A stretch of 49,160 nt of DNA from Dehalococcoidia bacterium (lineage in GTDB: Bacteria; Chloroflexota; Dehalococcoidia; SZUA-161). Positions 1 to 6,840 of this stretch are shown here, in pieces (positions within the stretch are counted from its first letter, which is position 1; each line of letters begins with the position of its first letter). Location: positions 4,885 to 54,044 of the forward strand of contig DUEY01000005.1 of NCBI GenBank assembly GCA_011174795.1, in the 5' to 3' direction. A program made the translations under genes and the position numbers. The notes under the pieces were generated by a model. It was not told where the DNA came from. It did no database searches and saw nothing but the letters and a program-made list of their open reading frames with translations.

Positions 1-735
1 GAGCCTGACCGGGAGCCCCTGGCGCCGGCGCTTTCACAGAGCAATTACCAGAGTGGTGCCATGGGTGCCGCAGCGACGATGGGCGCTGTATTTGCTCGTA
101 TGTCGACCGGAAAGGGGCAACTCGTTGATATATCCGAGTCCGAGGTCTGGGCCACCATCCATCTCGGGCATGGGGTGCATCTGGGCATTTTCGAAGGTCG
201 GAAGAGCATCAGGGCGGGGCATCGTACGATAAGTGTCTACCCCTGGTGCATACTGCCCTGCAGGGACGGCTACATGTGCATGATCGCTATTCAGGGCTAC
301 CAGTGGAAGCGGTTCCTCGAGGCTATGGGAAGTCCGGAGTGGATGAAGGACGAAAGGTTCAGGGACAGGATTATGATGGCCTGGCAGTATGCCGACGAGG
401 TCGATTCCCTGGTTGAAACGTGGCTCCTCGATCATACCAAGGAAGAGATATTCGATATTTGCCGGCAGAATCAGATTACCTTTGCACCGGTGAGAGACGT
501 AGCCGAGGTTGCCCACGACCCCCATTTCGAGGAACGGGGCTATTTTGTGGAGATGGACCGTCCTTCAGCAGGTGTGCTGAAGTATCCAGGGGCGCCTTAC
601 AAGCTTTCCGAGACGCCGTGGCGGTTGTACCGCCCTGCGCCGCTTCTGGGTGAGCATAACGAGGAGATTTACTGCAGCCGCCTGGGATATTCCAAGGACG
701 AACTGGAAAAATTGCGGGCAGACGGGGTTATCTAA
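1..735 (+). CDS. Class III (CaiB/BaiF) CoA-transferase, 5'-truncated, catalytic Asp replaced by Asn
   Basis: Class III CoA-transferases move CoA from an acyl-CoA to a free acid through an enzyme-bound aspartyl-CoA. The frame is open from base 1 and the 20 codons before the ATG at 61 fit the family, so that ATG is internal and the true start lies outside the window. About 244 of the usual ~400 residues are present. The stretch G-K-G-Q-L-V-D-I and the C-terminal L-L-G-E-H-N-E-E motif are family hallmarks. At the position of the nucleophilic Asp (formyl-CoA transferase D-S-N-T-G) this protein reads N-Y-Q-S-G, with Asn at bases 43-45. The next gene downstream on the same strand is a paralogue that keeps Asp. 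I infer that this may be the non-catalytic half of a heteromer; an independent enzyme of altered chemistry is the alternative. Confidence 0.9.
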   Translation, partial: EPDREPLAPALSQSNYQSGAMGAAATMGAVFARMSTGKGQLVDISESEVWATIHLGHGVHLGIFEGRKSIRAGHRTISVYPWCILPCRDGYMCMIAIQGYQWKRFLEAMGSPEWMKDERFRDRIMMAWQYADEVDSLVETWLLDHTKEEIFDICRQNQITFAPVRDVAEVAHDPHFEERGYFVEMDRPSAGVLKYPGAPYKLSETPWRLYRPAPLLGEHNEEIYCSRLGYSKDELEKLRADGVI

Positions 736-766
736 CGCAATAAGCACGTTATTACTATACTAAAAA

Positions 767-825
767 CCGTTCGTGGTGAGCTTGTCGAACCATGAACAGC
801 CCTTCGACAGGCTCAGGGCGAACGG
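767..825. repeat. REP/BIME-like pair of inverted hairpins
   Basis: Two related palindromic units lie head to head between the two CoA-transferase genes. Unit one pairs 769-777 with 789-797 (one mismatch) around an 11-nt loop. Unit two pairs GCCCT at 799-803 with AGGGC at 815-819, also around an 11-nt loop. The outer CCGTTCG/CGAACGG ends and the inner TGAGC-TGTCGAA core are shared in inverted orientation, while the stems differ by compensating changes. This is the usual look of REP sequences that occur in many copies per genome. Only one copy was seen here. Confidence 0.7.
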
Positions 826-838
826 CAAAGATAGGTAA

Positions 839-858
839 GCTGGCCGACGTCGGCCAGC
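839..858. repeat. Perfect 20-bp palindrome upstream of a CoA-transferase gene
   Basis: GCTGGCCGAC followed directly by its exact reverse complement, 33 bp before the ATG at 892. There is no loop and no T-run, so it is not an intrinsic terminator. It could be an operator for a dimeric regulator or an mRNA hairpin in the leader of the next gene. Confidence 0.55.
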
Positions 859-891
859 CAACACTGAAGCAAAGCAAAGGGAGTAGCAAAC

Positions 892-2100
892 ATGGCGAAC
901 TATCCTCTGGAAGCTTATCGCGTCGTTGATTTCTCATGGGTATGGGCCGGCCCTTTGCTGGGCATGATACTGGCCGATATGGGCGCTGAGGTCATCAAGG
1001 TGGAAACGAATAAGCGGCTGGATAGCGCCAGATTAACGCCGGGGCGCTCCACTGTAGGGCCGGAGACAGACTTCGTTTTCCACAGCATGAACCGGAATAA
1101 GCTGGGCATCACTGTGGATATGTCTCACCCTAGAGGTGCGGAGGTGATAAAGGAGCTTATAAAGATAAGCGATATAGCTGTGGAGAACTTCTCGCCGAAG
1201 GGACTGAAGAATCTCAATCTTGATTATGCGGTGCTGAGCGAGGTCAATCCACGGCTTATCATGATTTCACTGCCGGCTGCTGGCCAGTACGGGTCGCTGT
1301 CGGATATCGTCACCTATGCTCCGTCTCTGGGTGCTCTCTGCGGCTATTCGAGTTTAATCGGTTATCCCGGTGAGCGGGTGCTGGGGGAGCAGACGCCCTA
1401 TCTCGATATTAACTCGGCTATACACGGGGCGTTTGCTGTCATGGCTGCTCTCTATTATCGTGAGAGGATAGGGAAGGGGCAGTATATCGACATGGCGCAG
1501 ATAGAGGTAGGAGCGTCTACTATTGGGGAGGCGTTCATGGAATATTTTATGAACGGCAGGGTGATGGGAACTGCGGGGAACCGCAACCGGGCGATGGCTC
1601 CGAACAACAACTACCCGTGTAAAGGTGAGGATAAGTGGGTATCCATAGCGGTAAAGACCGACGATGAGTGGCGCGGCTTGTGTGATGCTATCGGGAACCC
1701 GCCATGGACAGGGGAGGAGCGGTTCAGCGACAGGGCCAATCGGATGAGCAACCAGGACGAACTTGACAAGCTGGTATCTGCCTGGACGATCGAATTGAAT
1801 TATTACGAGGCGATGGATATTTTACAGAAGGCGGGTGTGGCGGCGGCTCCCTGCCTGGATTTGACGGAGCGGTTCTCCGACCCGCACTTCGAGAGCAGGG
1901 AGACTCATTTCCAGGTTGAACACCCTGCGACGGGTGTGGATATTATCGCGGGGATACCCTTTAAGCTGAGCGAAACGCCGTGTGAAGTGCGAAGACCCGC
2001 ACCGATGCTGGGCGAGCACAACGAGTATGTCCTCGGGAAGCTTCTGGGCAAGAGCAAAGATGAGATTGCGCAGCTTATAGAAGAAAAAGTCATCTATTAA
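892..2100 (+). CDS. Class III (CaiB/BaiF) CoA-transferase
   Basis: Full-length 402-residue family member. The N-terminal V-V-D-F-S and G-A-E-V-I-K-V-E motifs and the C-terminal M-L-G-E-H-N-E motif are intact. Asp172, in D-I-N-S-A thirteen residues before A-A-L, aligns with the nucleophilic Asp of formyl-CoA transferase, so the protein should be catalytically competent. The ATG follows a GGGAG ribosome site. Its upstream neighbour is a paralogue with Asn in place of that Asp. The gene ends 25 bp from a convergent acyl-CoA dehydrogenase gene. The acid that receives CoA is unknown. With no acyl-CoA ligase in the window, transfer is the only visible way of activating a substrate. Confidence 0.93.
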   Translation: MANYPLEAYRVVDFSWVWAGPLLGMILADMGAEVIKVETNKRLDSARLTPGRSTVGPETDFVFHSMNRNKLGITVDMSHPRGAEVIKELIKISDIAVENFSPKGLKNLNLDYAVLSEVNPRLIMISLPAAGQYGSLSDIVTYAPSLGALCGYSSLIGYPGERVLGEQTPYLDINSAIHGAFAVMAALYYRERIGKGQYIDMAQIEVGASTIGEAFMEYFMNGRVMGTAGNRNRAMAPNNNYPCKGEDKWVSIAVKTDDEWRGLCDAIGNPPWTGEERFSDRANRMSNQDELDKLVSAWTIELNYYEAMDILQKAGVAAAPCLDLTERFSDPHFESRETHFQVEHPATGVDIIAGIPFKLSETPCEVRRPAPMLGEHNEYVLGKLLGKSKDEIAQLIEEKVIY

Positions 2101-2125
2101 TTAGTCTTAGTTTATCTCGCAGTTC

Positions 2126-3313
2126 TTAGCCGCGAGGCAGTCCCAAGCCCCTCATGGCGACGACGATGCGGTTAATCTCGGATGTGCCGCCGGCAATGGT
2201 GTCGCCTCGGGTGTAGAGATAGGCCTGTTCTATGGCTCCACCGACCGGCGCCCTGGTTCCGCCTTCCAACTGACCGTAAAGCCCCATGAGCCCCACGCCT
2301 ATATTAGAGGACTCCTGAAGCAACTCGGCGCAGAAGGTCTTGCTCATTGATGCCTGGTAGCTGGGCACGAGCCCTTTATCTTCCATCCAGGCGATATTAT
2401 AAGCCATCAGTCGCCCTATTTCGCTCTTAATGGCTATTTCAGCCAGCTTCTGCCGTACTATCGGGTTTTCTATCAAGGGTTTTCCGTTCCGCTTTGCCTC
2501 TTTGGAGAATTCCAGAATATCGGAAAGCATACGCCGGTTGCGGGCTATGTACTCAATGGCGGCGGTGCGCTCGAAGTCGAGGGCTCTCATCATGCAGCGC
2601 CAGCCGTCATTCTCCTCACCCACCAGGCAGTCCTTCGGGATGCGGACGTCATCGAAGAAGACCTCGGAGTTGCAGTATTCACCGGCGATGTTGACCAGGG
2701 GGTTAACGGTTACCCCCGGTGTTTTCATATCCAAGAGGAATAGACTGATGCCTTTGTGTTTGGGAACTTCGGGGTCGGTCCTGGTCGCCAGCCAGCACCA
2801 GGATGCGCGGTGTGCAGCGCTGCACCAGATCTTCTGACCGTTGACTATATAGTCATCGCCCTTTTTCACCGCCCTGCATTTCAGGGAGGCCATATCGGAG
2901 CCAGCCTCGGGTTCACTGTAGCCGGTACACCAATAGGTTTGCCCTGAGGATATCCCGGGAAGGTGCCTTTTCTTCTGCTCGTCAGTGCCGAATATTATCA
3001 GCGACGGCCCGATCCACATGACGCCGCCCACACCCATATCGCAGCCGGGCACCATGTTGTAGGACATCGTTTCCCTGTAGATAAGGTGCTCCATGCGGGT
3101 GGCATCACGACCGCCATACTCCTTGGGCCAGGACATGGTGAGCAGGCCTCTGGCTGCAAGTTTCTTGGACATACGCTGGGCTGCTTCCCAGCCTTCGTCT
3201 GTGCCGTACTCCTCGTTCACCGCTCCTTTCCAATCGGAGTCCATTTCGGTAGCGATAAAATCGTTCAATTCTTTACGCAGGGCTTCCTCTTTCTCGGTGA
3301 AACCGAATCTCAT
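2126..3313 (-). CDS. Acyl-CoA dehydrogenase with isovaleryl-CoA-dehydrogenase-type Glu
   Basis: A 395-residue FAD-dependent dehydrogenase that introduces a 2,3 double bond into an acyl-CoA and passes electrons to electron-transfer flavoprotein. The G-Y-S-E-P-E-A-G-S-D flavin motif and the C-terminal G-G-T-S-E-I-N-R segment are present. The Glu of the medium-chain enzymes (Y-E-G-T) is Gly here. Instead Glu248 in A-L-D-F-E-R sits where isovaleryl-CoA dehydrogenase and the steroid side-chain ChsE enzymes carry the catalytic base, which suggests a branched or bulky substrate. The start is preceded by AAAGGAG, and a good promoter lies upstream. Confidence 0.92.
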   Translation of the reverse strand: MRFGFTEKEEALRKELNDFIATEMDSDWKGAVNEEYGTDEGWEAAQRMSKKLAARGLLTMSWPKEYGGRDATRMEHLIYRETMSYNMVPGCDMGVGGVMWIGPSLIIFGTDEQKKRHLPGISSGQTYWCTGYSEPEAGSDMASLKCRAVKKGDDYIVNGQKIWCSAAHRASWCWLATRTDPEVPKHKGISLFLLDMKTPGVTVNPLVNIAGEYCNSEVFFDDVRIPKDCLVGEENDGWRCMMRALDFERTAAIEYIARNRRMLSDILEFSKEAKRNGKPLIENPIVRQKLAEIAIKSEIGRLMAYNIAWMEDKGLVPSYQASMSKTFCAELLQESSNIGVGLMGLYGQLEGGTRAPVGGAIEQAYLYTRGDTIAGGTSEINRIVVAMRGLGLPRG

Positions 3314-3361
3314 GTATGCTGGCTCCTTTCCCGACCGGGGAGTTTAAAAAAGTGCATTGAT

Positions 3362-3390
3362 ATGATAAAATACGCTCGTGGTTTAGTCAA
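3362..3390 (-). promoter_or_regulatory. Sigma70-type promoter for the acyl-CoA dehydrogenase at 2126-3313
   Basis: Reading the minus strand: TTGACT (3390-3385), 17 nt, TATCAT (3367-3362), about 50 bp before the ATG. The -35 box lies inside the inverted repeat GGTTT-AGTC-AAACC (3380-3393), which could be an operator. Confidence 0.6.
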
Positions 3391-3408
3391 ACCTAAAAGG
3401 GGGCTAAG

Positions 3409-3723
3409 ATGCCGCAGAGTATGCTTGATGTACAATTAGGGACAACGGTAAGGAGTGCCGGGCGGGCACCGACGAATGGCACGTATGAGTTCGTTGAGCA
3501 TGTCGAGCCTACCGATTGTACTCCACCTGAGGACCAACGCACTGTTTATCTTTTACGGGGAGAGGTTCTGCCCAAGTCTCCTGTGTGCGATAAGCGGTGC
3601 CTGTGGAAGCTCGTGGATATTAGCTACGAGATAAGACCGGAGAGGGACAGCACTGAGTACGCGCTCAAGGTTGTGAGAGGCGATAACCCCGATGTACCCT
3701 ATCCCGCGGGGCAGAAGAAGTAG
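3409..3723 (+). CDS. Small hypothetical protein, 104 residues, four cysteines
   Basis: Not confidently recognised. The ATG is preceded by AAAAGGGGG, a good ribosome site, and the gene is divergent from the neighbouring dehydrogenase gene. The middle carries A-P-T-N-G-T-Y-E-F-V-E-H, then L-L-R-G-E-V-L-P-K-S-P-V-C-D and W-K-L-V. This is faintly like the short YjzC-type proteins, which have an A-P-N-N-G-x-Y motif. There is no signal peptide or membrane segment. The four cysteines (C-T-P-P and C-D-K-R-C-L-W) could bind a metal, but no known finger is evident. Function unknown. Confidence 0.7.
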   Translation: MPQSMLDVQLGTTVRSAGRAPTNGTYEFVEHVEPTDCTPPEDQRTVYLLRGEVLPKSPVCDKRCLWKLVDISYEIRPERDSTEYALKVVRGDNPDVPYPAGQKK

Positions 3724-3735
3724 GGGTCGTAAAGC

Positions 3736-5088
3736 CTACATGCATTGCAAGATGCCCCTGGCCCAGGGACAATCACCGCACGGCAGGGCGTAATCGTAGC
3801 AGTCTTTTCTGAATACGGGCGCTACTATTGAGTAGCAGCCGTCCGCGTGGGGACAGTCACCGCAGGGCGCAAAATCGAACCTGTCGACATACCTGCGAAA
3901 GCTGCGGTATTCCCTCGAGTTCCATATCTCTTTAAAGTCCTGCTGTAGAACGTTTCCGAAGCTTACACTGGTGATACTCTTCTCCCTGTGATTGACATAA
4001 CATGTATAGGAATGGTAGAGATTATGGCAGGGTCGTACGAATCCGTCCCAGCTAACGAAGGCAATCCTGTCCCGTATAAAGCCGCATTCCCTTCGAGTTC
4101 TCGGTATCAATGGTGGAAGGTCTAAGGCGATACTCAGTTCCTGGGCTTTGGCGCTGGCCTGGTCGAATATCTGGGAAACCTGAGCGATAGAGGTACCGTC
4201 TCTCGACACAAGGCTTTTCAAATTCAGCAGGACGTTCTGCTCCCGGGCGCTCGTTACAATTTTCTCGAGTAGCCTGAACTGCTTCTCCATGTATTCGTTG
4301 AATCCGGGGACGCTTGTCCATACGGGCTTAGTCGAGCGCATTTTATCCTTCAGTGGCGGGATGCCGAAGAGGGCATTAGAGTAGGCTTCTACCTCGATGT
4401 CGTCGAGGGAAAGGTCCCAGCCGAAGGTTTGCGATTCGGCCTTAGCCTCGTTGAAAAGCTCTATAGCAAGGTCGGAGTCGGAGTCGTAGAGAATCTGCTG
4501 GTTCATCTCCTCAGTGTGAGGCAGCAGGTTGGTAACGATAATGAAGCTTATGCCGTGCTGAGCCGCGAGGTCTACCAGTTGGGGCAACTCGGCGACGTTT
4601 CTCTTCATGGCAACGAACTCGAAGCCGAGCCTGGGGGTCTGACTTTCGAGCTTTTTCTTAGCCTCGTTCAGCAACTGGATACCCCGGAGCACCTCATCCA
4701 GGGTAGCCCCTTTCCTGATTGCGTTGAAGGTCTCGGCGGTTGCGCCGTCGATCGAGATGACAACGTCATCGATTCCTGAGGACACAAGCTGTTCCGCAAT
4801 ATGCCTGTTGATAAGCGTGGCGTTGGTGGTGAGGCTTAGAGTACCGTTTGGGGGGAGGTGTGCCTTGCCGAGCCGGATCATCTCGATGAGGTTTTCGTTC
4901 ATTAGCGGCTCGCCGATGCCGATGAGATTGACTGTTTCGATTTCGGGGAAGACCGGCAGCAGGGCCTTGTAGGTCTCGAGGGTCATATCCCCTGTCTCTT
5001 CCTTGACTACCTCTCTAATGCACATGATGCAGTTAAGGTTACATCTCGATGAGACCTCGATATTCAGCTTCTTCGGAATGTCATCCAT
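3736..5088 (-). CDS. Radical SAM protein with SPASM-like C-terminus, tungsten-oxidoreductase maturase type
   Basis: The radical SAM cluster motif is R-C-N-L-N-C-I-M-C (Cys16, Cys20, Cys23), followed by the G-I-G-E-P-L SAM-binding segment. The middle contains V-T-N-L-L-P-H, and the C-terminal half has a SPASM-like set of cysteines ending in C-G-D-C-P-W-A-R-G-I-L-Q-C. The V-T-N-L-L-P and C-G-D-C-x-W-A-R-G-I features are ones I associate with radical SAM maturases encoded beside tungsten-dependent aldehyde ferredoxin oxidoreductases (TIGR04317-like). At 450 residues it is about 100 longer than I expect; the extra part lies between the two cluster regions. An oxidoreductase of the right family lies about 26 kb away in this window. 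It does not look like a glycyl-radical activase, which is shorter and has a different motif spacing. Confidence 0.8.
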   Translation of the reverse strand: MDDIPKKLNIEVSSRCNLNCIMCIREVVKEETGDMTLETYKALLPVFPEIETVNLIGIGEPLMNENLIEMIRLGKAHLPPNGTLSLTTNATLINRHIAEQLVSSGIDDVVISIDGATAETFNAIRKGATLDEVLRGIQLLNEAKKKLESQTPRLGFEFVAMKRNVAELPQLVDLAAQHGISFIIVTNLLPHTEEMNQQILYDSDSDLAIELFNEAKAESQTFGWDLSLDDIEVEAYSNALFGIPPLKDKMRSTKPVWTSVPGFNEYMEKQFRLLEKIVTSAREQNVLLNLKSLVSRDGTSIAQVSQIFDQASAKAQELSIALDLPPLIPRTRRECGFIRDRIAFVSWDGFVRPCHNLYHSYTCYVNHREKSITSVSFGNVLQQDFKEIWNSREYRSFRRYVDRFDFAPCGDCPHADGCYSIVAPVFRKDCYDYALPCGDCPWARGILQCM

Positions 5089-5119
5089 TACCGAGTTGCT
5101 CCACTAGTGCCGGTGGCAG

Positions 5120-5146
5120 AAAAAGACCGGAGTAAAATCCCTCCGG
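5120..5146 (-). terminator. Putative intrinsic terminator between dehydrogenase and radical SAM genes
   Basis: On the minus strand CCGGAG (5146-5141), an 8-nt loop and CTCCGG (5132-5127) are followed by TCTTTTT. The stem is short (6 bp) but the T-run is in the right place, between the end of the dehydrogenase gene at 5275 and the start of the radical SAM gene at 5088. Confidence 0.45.
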
Positions 5147-5171
5147 ATTTCATTGTATCACCATTCCACCT

Positions 5172-5239
5172 CAGCCTCAACGAGGCTGGCGCTTGGCAAT
5201 GGTGACGTGAGAAGCTCGCTTGCAGCGCAAGCGAGCTTC
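5172..5239. repeat. Two adjacent perfect hairpins downstream of an acyl-CoA dehydrogenase gene
   Basis: Hairpin A: CAGCCTC (5172-5178), 3-nt loop, GAGGCTG (5182-5188). Hairpin B: a 13-bp perfect stem, 5211-5223 with 5227-5239, around a 3-nt loop. Neither is followed by a T-run on either strand. They may protect the 3' end of the dehydrogenase mRNA or act together with the small terminator at 5120-5146. Confidence 0.5.
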
Positions 5240-5274
5240 CTCCTTGCTTGACGCCTGTAGTAGCTTAAGTTCGT

Positions 5275-6519
5275 TTAGAGCCTTCTGCGCACGAGATACG
5301 AAGCAAGGAATTTCCTGTCAACGTTGGGGGTGCGGTACAACTGGAATATCATAGAATCTCGGTACATAAGCTCCAGGGGCCAGCCTTCCTCCCGTTCGAT
5401 ACCGCGTGAGCCGAGGAACTCGATAGCCTTCTGGCATGCCTCGATGGCGGCAGGGAAACAGTGGCGTGCAGCGAGGACGCCCCATTTGCCATGGCTTGCC
5501 TCCATATCGCCGGCATCCCAGAGCTTACAGGCCTTGGTGCAGATAGCACGCCCGGCCTCCGCGGCAACCCACATATCCGCTATGGGGAAGTGGATTCCCT
5601 GGTACTCGATGAGGGGGCGCTCCCAGCGTATGTTGGTCTGGGTGTACTCTACAGCGATTTTTATGGCTGCCTCGGTGACGCCGACAGCCTGGAAAGCCTG
5701 GTTCGCCATATGTTTGTTCATACCGTCAACCAGGGCGTGAATGCCTTTACCTTCGGGAGCTGCAAGGTACTTCTTGTGAACCTTGCAGTCTTTGAATATT
5801 ACCTCATAGCGGGCACAGCCCCACCGCGCGCCCATGAGGTCGCCTTCACGTCCGCGGACGATACCTTCGGCATCGTCATTGACGATGAACAGGGAAAGGC
5901 CGCTGGTGCGCTTGGTAGGGTCGGTTTTCATCAGTGCCATATGCCACTGGAGGCCGAAAGGACCGGGGGTGGTCATTGTCATGAACCATTTGGGACCGTT
6001 AAGGACATAGTAGTCGCCGTCAAGGACAGCGTTGCCGCGCATCCCGCCCATGTCCACGCCGGACTCGGGGTCGGTAGCCATCACGGTGCAAAACCCCCCG
6101 TCCATCGTTCGCTTGAAATACTCACGCTTGGCGTCCTCATCCGGTGTCCATTTCTCAAGGATATGGACCCAGGGCTCGCCGTAGGCGAAGGCGTCATCGA
6201 GCCTGGGGGTGTAGCCTATCTTGGCTATCTCAGCCGAGAGCAGGCTGCAATCGAGAAGGTTCCACCCTGGCCCGCCGTATTCCTTGGGAATAGTCCTGCC
6301 GTAGAAGCCGGCGTTTATGATAGATTTCATCAGACCGTAGTAGACCTCCGACATCTCGGTCATCGCCAGTGAGCCGCCGAGGCGGTCCAATCCCCTGCGG
6401 TTGGGCAGCCACCATTCCTCGATAATATCCCTGGCCTTCTCCAGGTACTCGTACATCGTGGGGGTCCACTCTTCGGGGTGGTCATACGGGTCATAGATAT
6501 TGAGCTTCATCAGGTCCAT
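5275..6519 (-). CDS. Divergent acyl-CoA dehydrogenase-like protein lacking the usual catalytic Glu
   Basis: A 414-residue member of the acyl-CoA dehydrogenase superfamily. It keeps P-K-E-Y-G-G-P-G and a G-P-K-W-F flavin/substrate segment, but the usual E-P-x-A-G-S-D motif is altered to D-P-E-S-G-V-D. Neither catalytic Glu position is filled: the L-D-x-E-R site of the isovaleryl type aligns with D-G-M-N-K-H-M, and the C-terminal loop lacks Y-E-G-T. It may be the non-catalytic partner of another dehydrogenase subunit, or act on an unusual substrate. The ATG follows AAGGAGGCG. It is divergently transcribed from the glycyl radical enzyme gene across a 321-bp control region, so the two may be co-regulated. 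Confidence 0.82.
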   Translation of the reverse strand: MDLMKLNIYDPYDHPEEWTPTMYEYLEKARDIIEEWWLPNRRGLDRLGGSLAMTEMSEVYYGLMKSIINAGFYGRTIPKEYGGPGWNLLDCSLLSAEIAKIGYTPRLDDAFAYGEPWVHILEKWTPDEDAKREYFKRTMDGGFCTVMATDPESGVDMGGMRGNAVLDGDYYVLNGPKWFMTMTTPGPFGLQWHMALMKTDPTKRTSGLSLFIVNDDAEGIVRGREGDLMGARWGCARYEVIFKDCKVHKKYLAAPEGKGIHALVDGMNKHMANQAFQAVGVTEAAIKIAVEYTQTNIRWERPLIEYQGIHFPIADMWVAAEAGRAICTKACKLWDAGDMEASHGKWGVLAARHCFPAAIEACQKAIEFLGSRGIEREEGWPLELMYRDSMIFQLYRTPNVDRKFLASYLVRRRL

Positions 6520-6585
6520 TTCGTATCGCCTCCTTAAGGTGTCTTGACCGTTGCCGACTCGGTATGCAGGTAAGACAACAGAACT

Positions 6586-6615
6586 AGTTTACTTGTTTTG
6601 CCTTGTTTGTGTCAA
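6586..6615 (-). promoter_or_regulatory. Candidate promoter of the dehydrogenase at 5275-6519
   Basis: On the minus strand TTGACA (6615-6610), 18 nt, TAAACT (6591-6586), about 65 bp before the start codon. The -35 box is perfect, the -10 box matches four of six bases. Confidence 0.45.
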
Positions 6616-6683
6616 GGCAGGGCAATTGACATAATAATAACATTTTTTATCGATGATGTTGCTGCATTGCAAGAGTGCGAGAA

Positions 6684-6712
6684 TTGACTTGCAAGGTATT
6701 AGTTGGTACAAT
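6684..6712 (+). promoter_or_regulatory. Sigma70-type promoter of the glycyl radical enzyme gene
   Basis: TTGACT (6684-6689), 17 nt, TACAAT (6707-6712). This is a near-consensus promoter giving a leader of about 120 nt before the ATG at 6841. Confidence 0.65.
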
Positions 6713-6840
6713 TTTAGTTTGGGGTTAGTGCGCCCCGATTCCATTATGTCATGGTGAGACTAAAGTCACATACAGGCCATCGGTAATAGCTTAGAATGAA
6801 TCACAACCGAAGATGCTTGGACAGTGAAAGGAGGCCCTAG

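Larger units (their letters stand above)
6520..6840. other. Divergent control region between dehydrogenase and glycyl radical enzyme genes
   Basis: No gene is seen in these 321 bp. The region is more AT-rich than its surroundings. It holds one promoter for each flanking gene (listed separately), a second TTGACA at 6626-6631 without a good -10 box, and an inverted repeat TGCCTTG-7 nt-CAAGGCA (6599-6619). That repeat overlaps the minus-strand -35 box and could be an operator. No riboswitch fold was recognised in the ~120-nt leader of the plus-strand gene. Confidence 0.6.

Noticed and set aside
5461-6372. 303-codon plus-strand open frame
   Set aside because: It is antisense to the Glu-less dehydrogenase gene, which shows clear family motifs on the other strand.
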